Shown piece by piece: positions 1 to 5,295 of a stretch of DNA of 5,926 nucleotides. Below the pieces are notes generated by a model. The model did no database searches, had not been told where the DNA came from, and saw nothing but the letters and a program-made list of their open reading frames with translations. This stretch comes from Planctomycetota bacterium (GTDB lineage Bacteria; Planctomycetota; UBA1135), in the NCBI GenBank assembly GCA_027021325.1, contig JALUUN010000627.1, forward strand, positions 1 to 5,926, given 5' to 3'. Position 1 is the stretch's first letter, and every line of letters starts with the position of its first letter. The position numbers and the translations under genes are program-made.

Positions 1-645
1 GAGGTGGTCCGGGTTCTGCGGGTCCATGACGAGGTCGGCGCAGCCGGTGCGCGGGTCCACAAAGAGGATCCGGTCCCAGCTGCGGCCGCCGTCCGTGGTC
101 CGGAACACGCCGCGCTCCTCGTTCTCGCCCCAGGTCTGGCCCAGCGCGGCCACCCAGACCCGGTCCGGATCCTCCGGGTGGACCAGGATGCGGTGGATCT
201 TGTCCGTCTCCTCGAGTCCCAGGCGTTCCCAGGTATGGCCGCGATCGCGGCTCCGAAACACGCCGCGCCCGCCCGTCGAGCTGTTGCGCGGGTTGCCCTC
301 TCCGGTCCCGACCCAGACGAGGTCCGGGCGCGCCTGGAAGACGGCGATGGCCCCGATGCTGGTAACCGGCTGCTCGTCGAAGCGGGGCTCGAAGGTGAGG
401 GCCCCGTCGGTGCTGTGCCAGAGGCCGCCGCTGGCGGTCCCTACCCAGACCTCTTCGGGATCGGAGGCCACGGCCTCGATCGCCGTGACCCGCCCGCTCA
501 TTCCTGCCGGCCCGAGAAGACGCGGCTTCAGGGCCTCGAGTTGCTCCGGCCTGAAGGGGAGCCCGGGCTCCTGGCCGGCGAGGAAGCCCGGAGCCAGGAG
601 AAGAGAGCAGGCGAGGAGGGACGGACGCGGAATCGGTCGCGGCAT
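1..645 (-). CDS. Secreted sortilin/VPS10-type BNR-repeat (Asp-box) beta-propeller protein, N-terminal part
   Basis: The frame is open from the ATG at 645 to the left edge, giving 215 residues with no stop, so the gene continues outside the window. Residues 1-25 look like a signal peptide: arginines at 3 and 7, then a Leu/Ala-rich core at 10-23, with likely cleavage near AGQ (23-25). The rest shows the repeat pattern of the BNR/VPS10 family, often annotated 'glycosyl hydrolase' or 'sortilin-like': Asp boxes at 78-85 (STDGALTF), 132-139 (SRDRGHTW) and 183-190 (TTDGGRSW), separated by V-W-V-G-T/A blade strands at 66-70, 110-114 and 163-167. The stretches GMSGRVTAI (48-56), WVGTGEGNPRNS (111-122) and HRILVHPEDPDRVWVAALG (151-169) are hallmarks of the large secreted forms (about 1,000 residues) common in Acidobacteriota and Planctomycetota. 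Their substrate is unknown, and enzymatic activity should not be assumed from the 'glycosyl hydrolase' label. No Shine-Dalgarno precedes the ATG. The gene is divergent from the operon at 811. Confidence 0.9.
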   Translation of the reverse strand, partial: MPRPIPRPSLLACSLLLAPGFLAGQEPGLPFRPEQLEALKPRLLGPAGMSGRVTAIEAVASDPEEVWVGTASGGLWHSTDGALTFEPRFDEQPVTSIGAIAVFQARPDLVWVGTGEGNPRNSSTGGRGVFRSRDRGHTWERLGLEETDKIHRILVHPEDPDRVWVAALGQTWGENEERGVFRTTDGGRSWDRILFVDPRTGCADLVMDPQNPDHL

Positions 646-810
646 GGCAGGCGGCCCGGGACGTGGAGGAGCGGAGCGGGCGGGCGGAGTGTTAGGATCC
701 GGGGAACCCTACGAAGCAGGCCGGGATCCGGAGTCCTATTCTCCCCCGGAGGGGACGCCGGATTCCACTCGTGCCCTGCGTTCCCTCCTTCGAGCCGCCC
801 CTTGCGTTCC
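646..810. promoter_or_regulatory. Divergent intergenic region with promoters for both flanking units
   Basis: These 165 bases separate two divergent secreted-protein genes and so should contain both promoters. No convincing -35/-10 pair is visible on either strand. The best -10-like hexamers are TATTCT at 737-742 (plus strand, about 70 nt before the ATG at 811) and TAACAC at 694-689 (minus strand); neither has a good -35 at 16-18 nt. A short inverted repeat, TCCCC (742-746) and GGGGA (751-755) with a CGGA loop, overlaps the plus-strand candidate. It could be an operator or chance in GC-rich DNA. Neither start has a purine-rich ribosome-binding site. Confidence 0.35.
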
Positions 811-2451
811 ATGTCCTCCCTCCGCCGCCCGGCCCTGCTCCTGGCCTTCCTGCTGCTGGCGCCGGCCCTGTCCGCCCAGATTCTCATGGCCCATCCGAGG
901 AACCAGCGGGCGGAAAAGAAGTTCCGTGAACACCTCGTCACCATCCGCGGCGAGCGTGTGGTCCTCTTCGAGATCAAGGAGGGCCTCGAGTTCCGCCGCG
1001 AGACCGGCGAGCTGCGCCGGACCGGCGCCCCGGAGGAGGCCGTCGAGGGTTGGATCTCCGACAGCGCCGACCCGCGCCGTCTCCCCTACAAACCCGGCAA
1101 GGGCGGGGAGCGGAAGGTCGCCAACCGCAAACAGGTCCTCAAGTTCTGGAGCGAGGACATCAGCGGCTTTTCCATCTTCCATCCCTCGGAGACCTGGGAG
1201 ACCCTGGCCCGCGAGTACGAACTGCGGCTGGCGCGCATCCAGGAGCTCGAGGAGGAGCGCGACGCCCATCGCAAGGGCGACCCAGCCTGGTTCGCGGCCC
1301 ACAATCGCCTGCTCCGGTCCTGGGAACGCCTCGAGGAATGGCTGCGGCAGAACGGCTACCTGCGGGCGGCAAACAAGACCGCCCTCACGGTGAAGAAGGA
1401 GAAGAAGGCCGTGGCCCGGGAGGCCGTCGCCGCCCGCCTGCAGAGCGCCCTGGACTCCATCCGTCCGGTGGATCCTCCTCCGCGCCTGCTGCAGGTGGCC
1501 TCGGAACTCGGCACCAGCAACTGGACCTTCAAGGTCATGGAGAGCCGGCATGTTCGCCTGATCTACGTGGACCGCCTCAGTGACGAGGAGGCGCACCGGC
1601 TCCTGGAGTTCGCCGAACAGGTGATCGAGGGCTTCCGCAACGACTTCGTGGACCCCTACCTGGGCGAGGACTACGAGGACCGGATCCCCGAGACCGTCTT
1701 CCACGAATTCTGCTTCGGCCCGGCCAGCAAGTCCTTCCACGAGAAGTTCTGTACGGCGTGGTATGGGATGAAGTACGGCGACCGGGTGGACGAGGCCCTG
1801 GCGAGCAAGGGGAACACCATGCCGCCGCGGGAAGACTGCCGCTTCATCGAGTACTGGCGCTTCGAACGCGACAACGACATGGAGGGGATCCTGGCCAACC
1901 GCCTGGGCCACAGCCTCGCCACCCTGCACTACGGCATCACCTGGCAAGGGCTGCCCCTGGACTTCGTCACCGAGGGCTGCGGCATGTACCTCTCCCTGGA
2001 GCACCTCGGACGCAACACGGTCACCAACCTGCAGGCGAAGCCCGAGGACCTGGAGTACGAGGACACCCGCGACCGCGGCGATGCCGGCGCCCTCGCCACG
2101 CGTATCAGCCACCGGGAGTTCCTCAACCGCCTCGCCCTTCAGCAGGGCAAGCCCCTGGACGCCCTGGCCCGTCTCGAACTCTGGCAGTTCGAGGACGCCG
2201 ACCTCGCCCAGAGCTGGAGCCTCTTCGACTGGCTGGCCCGGAAGAAGGCCAAGGACGGACAGCTCTGGCTGCGGGACGCCGGCCGCCTCGCCTCCGATCC
2301 CGAGAAGTTCCTGCCGGCGTGGCGCAAGGCCAGCGAGGAACGCTTCGGCGTCCAGGGGACGGACGTCTTCCGCGTGCTCCTGGAGGAATGGCGCGAGTAC
2401 GCGCGCTCCGAGCAGGACCTGAGCGACCAGGCCCGGAAGCGCCGCCGCTGA
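811..2451 (+). CDS. Secreted gluzincin-like protein with degenerate zinc motif (probable pseudo-metallopeptidase)
   Basis: A 546-residue protein with no assigned function. The ATG at 811 is chosen because it opens with a signal peptide (Arg 5-6, hydrophobic core 8-20, likely cleavage after Ala22). The frame stays open upstream only antisense to the BNR gene. Residues 30-125 form a charged N-terminal domain, 127-185 are strongly helical with possible coiled coil, and 187-225 form a basic linker. From about 238 the layout resembles peptidase-MA/DUF1570-like gluzincins: a SRHVRLIY strand (245-252), a long helix, then NRLGH (363-367) where HExxH would be expected. Twenty-one residues after His367 comes TEGCGMY (387-393), matching the EGxAxY helix that carries the third zinc ligand (Glu388). 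The first His and catalytic Glu are thus Asn363 and Arg364, so peptidase activity is unlikely; a binding or scaffold role is inferred. The C-terminus is a basic RKRRR tail. No Shine-Dalgarno is visible. The stop overlaps the next start by one base. Confidence 0.82.
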   Translation: MSSLRRPALLLAFLLLAPALSAQILMAHPRNQRAEKKFREHLVTIRGERVVLFEIKEGLEFRRETGELRRTGAPEEAVEGWISDSADPRRLPYKPGKGGERKVANRKQVLKFWSEDISGFSIFHPSETWETLAREYELRLARIQELEEERDAHRKGDPAWFAAHNRLLRSWERLEEWLRQNGYLRAANKTALTVKKEKKAVAREAVAARLQSALDSIRPVDPPPRLLQVASELGTSNWTFKVMESRHVRLIYVDRLSDEEAHRLLEFAEQVIEGFRNDFVDPYLGEDYEDRIPETVFHEFCFGPASKSFHEKFCTAWYGMKYGDRVDEALASKGNTMPPREDCRFIEYWRFERDNDMEGILANRLGHSLATLHYGITWQGLPLDFVTEGCGMYLSLEHLGRNTVTNLQAKPEDLEYEDTRDRGDAGALATRISHREFLNRLALQQGKPLDALARLELWQFEDADLAQSWSLFDWLARKKAKDGQLWLRDAGRLASDPEKFLPAWRKASEERFGVQGTDVFRVLLEEWREYARSEQDLSDQARKRRR

Positions 2452-4520
2452 TGCGTCTCCGCGCCCTGCTCTGCGGCGTGGCCTGGATCGCGGCCGCCGG
2501 GAGAGCCCCGGCGGGCGGTCCGGAGACCTCGATCCTCGTGGTCCAGGGCCGGTCCCCCGTCGCCCTGGAGACCGCCCGGGAGTATCTCCGGCTCCGGCCG
2601 ATCCCGGCCAGCCATGTCCTGGTCCTGGAAGACGCTCCCCTGAGCTCGATCACGGACCTGGAGACCTTCCGCCGGACCCTGTGGGAGCCCCTCCAGGCCT
2701 TCCTGGACCAGGCGCCCTTCGGGGCCGACATCGACCTGGTGATCTGGACACCCGGTTTTCCCTATGGCATCCGCTTCGACCCTTCGGATTATGGCGAGTT
2801 CCCCAAGTACGTCACTCCTGTGGCTTCCCTGACCGGCCTGACCAGCCTTGGCCCCCTCGCCTTCGGAGGGGACGCCGCCTGGCTGGACCTGGAACACCCG
2901 CAGCCGGCCTTCGTCCGGGCCCGGGAGACGACCCGCGCCCTGCCCCGGGACCTGCGGCTGCAGGGATTCCGGGCAAGCGTCCTCCTCGGATGGTCCGGAG
3001 AGAACGGAAACAGCCTTCCCGAGATCCTCGCCTGCCTGCAGCGGGGGCGGGAAGCCGACGCCACGCGTCCCGAGGGCGTGGTGTACCTCATGCGCAACCA
3101 GAACGTCCGGTCGAAGACCCGCCAGCCCTTCTTCGCGGAGACCGTCGAACTGCTTGGAGACCTCGGCGGCCGCGGGGAGATCCTCGACGGGATCCTTCCC
3201 GAAGGCAGGGAGGACGTCCTCGGTGTGGTCGGCGGCAGCGCTGTCTTCGACTGGCCCGCCGCCGGCTCCACCCTGCTCCCGGGCGCTCTCGCGGAGCATC
3301 TGACGAGTTCGGGGGCCGCCTTCCAGACTCCGAACCAGACCAAGACCTCGGCCTGGATCCGCGCCGGGGCCGCCGGCACCTCGGGCACGGTGACCGAACC
3401 CTACGCCCTGGCCCAGAAGTTCCCCCTTCCCGAACTCCACGTGCACTACCGGCGTGGGGCCACGCTGGCCGAAGCCTTCCACCAGAGCGTGGCCTCCCCC
3501 TACCAGCTCCTCGTGGTCGGCGACCCCCTCTGCCGGCCCTTCGCCTCCCTGACCCCGCCCCGCCTCCTGGAGCCGGATCCCCAGGCGCCCTGGCCGGCGG
3601 GAAAGGTCCGACTGCAAGTGCTGCCGGGGGAAGGGGGAGCCCCCCCGGTGCGCTTCGAGGTCTGGATCGACGGCGTCCGGCGGGCCGAAGGCGAGCCCGG
3701 CTCCCCCCTGGAGATCCCCGCCCTGAAGGCCGGTCCCCACGAACTCCGGCTCGTGGCCGTGGGTCCCGCCCCCCTGGAGGAGCGCCAGGGCCGGACCTTC
3801 CTCGTCCAGACCGGACGCCGCCCGCAGGGGCCCCTCGGCGCGCCGCTTCCGACGCTTCCGGATCCGGCCGAAGCCGGCGATCCGCCCGAGGACGACGTCC
3901 TCCTGCTGCCGGGTCCCCGGCGGCTCGAGGACGGATCCTGGGACTTCCTCCTGGAACTGCCGGAGCCGGGCCCCTGGTTCCTCCGCGAGCGCAGTGGCCG
4001 GGCGCTCCTGCCCGCCTCCGGGGACGACCCCGGCCCCGTCTGGCGGGAAGCCGGCTGGCACCACCTCCGCGTCCCGGGAGGGCAAGCGCCCCCCGGCCTG
4101 GTCCTGGAGGGCCCGGAAGCCGGCCGCCTTCTGGACCCGGCCGCCCTGAAGACCCCTCGCGAAGACCGAAAGGCGCTGCCGGAGCCCTCGCCCCCCGTCT
4201 ATTCCGAGGAGGACGGGGGCTGGATCCTCCGCTGGGAGCGGACCCAGCGCGGCCTTCGCACCCTCGTCCTCCTTCCCGGTCCGGCCTGGCCTGGAGAGGA
4301 GGGCTGGGAGATCCTGACCCGGACGCGGTCGGGGCGCTCCTGGCGGCCGGTCCGCGACCTCGACGTCCTGGGCCGCGGCGTTGCCCAGGGCCGCGGCAGG
4401 CCTCCCTTCTGGGTCGAGTTCGGTTTCCGCCGGGTGGCCTCCGTCCGCGAGCTCCTGGTGCGCCGGCCGGGAACCGGGGCTTCCGCCCAGGCCCTGAAGG
4501 CCGCGCTCGCGGCGCGTTAG
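2451..4520 (+). CDS. TIGR03790-family secreted protein with long C-terminal extension
   Basis: A 689-residue protein. The start shares one base with the preceding stop (TGATG), so translation is probably coupled. A signal peptide is visible: Arg 2 and 4, core 5-16, likely cleavage after APA (19-21). Residues 27-367 match the uncharacterised TIGR03790 family: a strand-helix opening with SILVVQGRSP, VIWTPGFPYG (97-106), AGAAGTSGTVTEPYA (305-319), and HVHYRRGATLAEAFHQS then PYQLLVVGDPLCRPFA (350-365). From memory, this family is found only in genomes that also encode an exosortase-type sorting enzyme; its function is unknown. The VVGDP ending recalls caspase/gingipain-fold domains, but I see no Cys/His dyad, so a fold relationship is conjecture. 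Residues 380-452 look like an Ig-like beta-sandwich (VRFEVWIDG, then HELRLVAVG). About 240 Pro/Gly-rich residues follow, with further short beta-rich segments around 480-525 and 585-675. There is no C-terminal PEP-CTERM motif or membrane anchor. The downstream hairpin at 4568-4599 probably ends the transcript. Confidence 0.88.
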   Translation: MRLRALLCGVAWIAAAGRAPAGGPETSILVVQGRSPVALETAREYLRLRPIPASHVLVLEDAPLSSITDLETFRRTLWEPLQAFLDQAPFGADIDLVIWTPGFPYGIRFDPSDYGEFPKYVTPVASLTGLTSLGPLAFGGDAAWLDLEHPQPAFVRARETTRALPRDLRLQGFRASVLLGWSGENGNSLPEILACLQRGREADATRPEGVVYLMRNQNVRSKTRQPFFAETVELLGDLGGRGEILDGILPEGREDVLGVVGGSAVFDWPAAGSTLLPGALAEHLTSSGAAFQTPNQTKTSAWIRAGAAGTSGTVTEPYALAQKFPLPELHVHYRRGATLAEAFHQSVASPYQLLVVGDPLCRPFASLTPPRLLEPDPQAPWPAGKVRLQVLPGEGGAPPVRFEVWIDGVRRAEGEPGSPLEIPALKAGPHELRLVAVGPAPLEERQGRTFLVQTGRRPQGPLGAPLPTLPDPAEAGDPPEDDVLLLPGPRRLEDGSWDFLLELPEPGPWFLRERSGRALLPASGDDPGPVWREAGWHHLRVPGGQAPPGLVLEGPEAGRLLDPAALKTPREDRKALPEPSPPVYSEEDGGWILRWERTQRGLRTLVLLPGPAWPGEEGWEILTRTRSGRSWRPVRDLDVLGRGVAQGRGRPPFWVEFGFRRVASVRELLVRRPGTGASAQALKAALAAR

Positions 4521-4567
4521 CCCGCAGCCGGAGGAACCCTCCGCCTCCTGGGCGACCGAACGAGAAG
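4521..4567. other. Short intergenic stretch after the TIGR03790-family gene
   Basis: I see no gene, repeat or further signal between the TAG at 4518-4520 and the hairpin starting at 4568. Confidence 0.6.
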
Positions 4568-4599
4568 CCGGGCCCCCCGGCCATGGCCGGAGGGCCCGG
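4568..4599. terminator. GC-rich hairpin between convergent genes, probable bidirectional terminator
   Basis: Two 15-base arms, 4568-4582 (CCGGGCCCCCCGGCC) and 4585-4599 (GGCCGGAGGGCCCGG), pair at 14 of 15 positions; the one mismatch is C4576-A4591. Two bases (AT) lie at the centre, so the loop must open a little. It lies 48 nt after the plus-strand stop and 52 nt after the minus-strand lipoprotein stop, where a shared terminator is expected. Neither side has a true U-tract: the plus side reads TCGGCGG, and the minus side is only mildly T-rich (CTTCTCGTTC). It may be a U-less GC terminator or an RNA-protecting hairpin. A smaller stem, GCCGC/GCGGC at 4629-4643, lies between it and the lipoprotein stop. 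Confidence 0.6.
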
Positions 4600-4650
4600 T
4601 CGGCGGCGGCGAGTCGAGCTCGAACCTCGCCGCGGCCTGCGGCTCCAGGC

Positions 4651-4794
4651 TCAGCCCTCGCCGCCGTTGTCGCCGGCTTCGGCGGGGGTGTCGCCGCTGT
4701 GGTCGCCGCCGGCGTCATCGCCACCGCTGCAGCCGATGGCGCCCAGAGCAAGCGCGCCGAGGAACAGCGCGGCCAGGAAAGTCTTGAGCTTCAT
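4651..4794 (-). CDS. Small lipoprotein with acidic Gly/Asp-rich tail
   Basis: A 47-residue protein. The signal is a classic type II one: MKLK, a hydrophobic core at 6-20, and a lipobox-like AIGC with Cys22 as the predicted lipidated residue. The mature part is only 26 residues, with nine Gly, five Asp and two Glu, and one His as the only possible positive charge (net about -7). It has no recognisable domain. The frame is open further upstream to about 4986, but the ATG at 4794 is preferred. It begins the signal peptide, and AAGGA at 4808-4804 lies 9 nt upstream, the clearest Shine-Dalgarno in the window. Such short acidic lipoproteins are often poorly conserved; it could be a genuine small lipoprotein or a decaying remnant. 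It is probably transcribed on its own from the 220-nt gap upstream and ends at the shared hairpin. The function is unknown. Confidence 0.75.
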   Translation of the reverse strand: MKLKTFLAALFLGALALGAIGCSGGDDAGGDHSGDTPAEAGDNGGEG

Positions 4795-4803
4795 TCCAGG
4801 AAT

Positions 4804-4808
4804 TCCTT
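4804..4808 (-). promoter_or_regulatory. Shine-Dalgarno of the small lipoprotein gene
   Basis: AAGGA reads on the minus strand 9 nt before the ATG at 4794. It settles the start at the short, signal-peptide-bearing form rather than the longer open frame. Confidence 0.65.
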
Positions 4809-4867
4809 GTTTCGGTTCCGTTGGGGTCGTTCGGAAACCCGGGGACTCCCCTGGCTTCCGTTCGCCA

Positions 4868-4876
4868 AGCCTAGCA
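4868..4876 (-). promoter_or_regulatory. Possible extended -10 promoter for the lipoprotein gene
   Basis: The minus strand reads TGCTAGGCT, which fits an extended -10 (TGn followed by TAnnnT), about 74 nt before the lipoprotein ATG. The -35 is poor: ATGACG lies 20 nt upstream, longer than ideal. The call rests on the extended -10 alone. Confidence 0.3.
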
Positions 4877-4940
4877 CTGCGGCGGCCCGGCCCCGTCATT
4901 CTGGGATTCCCGGCCGGCCCCTTGCAAGCCCGCCCCGGGC

Positions 4941-4979
4941 AGCCGGCCTCGGCCGCGGCAGGGCCCTCCAGGGCCGGCT
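4941..4979 (-). terminator. Possible terminator of the PLP-enzyme operon
   Basis: Perfect 8-base inverted repeats AGCCGGCC (4941-4948) and GGCCGGCT (4972-4979) flank a 23-base GC-rich spacer. A competing inner stem, GGCCC/GGGCC at 4962-4975, overlaps the right arm. The structure begins about 36 nt beyond the stop at 5015 on the minus strand. No T-run follows, so it is a U-less candidate only. Confidence 0.35.
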
Positions 4980-5014
4980 CCCGCAAAAGGAGATTCCTGC
5001 CCCTGCCCGCCGGA

Positions 5015-5284
5015 TCAGGAGTCCCCGGCGGCCTCGCCCGCCCCGCCGCTCCGGGCCCACTCCAGGGCCGTCTCCCGGTCCGGGTGACAGAAGACCAGGC
5101 GCCCGTTCTTCCGGACGGTCCAGGCCAGCTGGTAGGCCTGGGCCTGATCGGTCTTCTTCAGGCCGCCGAGGCGCACCAGCCGGTCGCGGGAAACCAGTTC
5201 GCGAGCCACCGAGTACTCCCCCACCATTTCACCCGCAGGCGGCGACGTGGTGGCGAATCCGGGGACGAAGCGGGAACCGGCCAT
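5015..5284 (-). CDS. Hypothetical 89-residue protein in operon with a PLP enzyme
   Basis: I do not recognise this protein. The ATG at 5284 follows the PLP-enzyme stop after 11 nt, so the two are almost certainly co-transcribed and may be translationally coupled; no Shine-Dalgarno is visible. There is no signal peptide or membrane segment, so it should be cytoplasmic. Residues 1-20 are Pro/Gly-containing and probably flexible. A compact part follows at about 20-78, with charged strands and helices (YSVARELVSRDRLVRL 24-39, QAQAYQLAWTVRK 47-59) and a distinctive GRLVFCHPDRETALEWA (61-77), where Cys66 and His67 sit at a strand-to-helix turn. The end is a Gly/Ala tail. An alternative start is Met20 (ATG at 5227), which would keep the whole compact part. 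The coding frame is supported by the operon spacing and by the lack of a competing gene. A regulator or small binding protein is possible but not shown. Confidence 0.68.
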   Translation of the reverse strand: MAGSRFVPGFATTSPPAGEMVGEYSVARELVSRDRLVRLGGLKKTDQAQAYQLAWTVRKNGRLVFCHPDRETALEWARSGGAGEAAGDS

Positions 5285-5295
5285 GGAAGGGAATT

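Noticed and set aside
28..45. Lipobox-like LLAC at residues 10-13 of the BNR protein (its DNA lies near 618-607, not in this interval)
   Set aside because: The hydrophobic core follows rather than precedes the Cys, so cleavage near residue 25 by signal peptidase I is the better reading.
695..731. Two GGATCCGG copies 29 nt apart as a possible operator
   Set aside because: GGATCC-containing strings recur many times in this window, including inside coding regions, so two copies here are not specific.
4..810. Upstream open frame continuous with the gene at 811
   Set aside because: It runs antisense through the signal peptide and Asp boxes of the BNR gene, is Ala/Gly/Arg-rich with no domain, and the signal peptide at 811 marks the real start.
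1684..1746. HEFCF and HEKFC as possible replacement zinc motifs in the pseudo-peptidase
   Set aside because: Neither fits HExxH, and they lie too far upstream of the EGxxMY helix to form the usual site.
736..2112. 458-codon minus-strand open frame opposite the pseudo-peptidase gene
   Set aside because: It is a GC-driven shadow without recognisable motifs, and it overlaps the signal peptide and gluzincin-like region of the real gene.
2139..4751. 870-codon open frame on the minus strand opposite the TIGR03790 gene
   Set aside because: It is a shadow frame typical of high-GC DNA, with low-complexity composition and no motif. The plus strand here has clear family blocks and an operon start.
4651..4986. 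Longer 111-residue version of the lipoprotein
   Set aside because: It would bury the signal peptide and lipobox internally and ignore the well-placed Shine-Dalgarno at 4808-4804. The added N-terminal part is Pro/Gly/Arg-rich with no motif.
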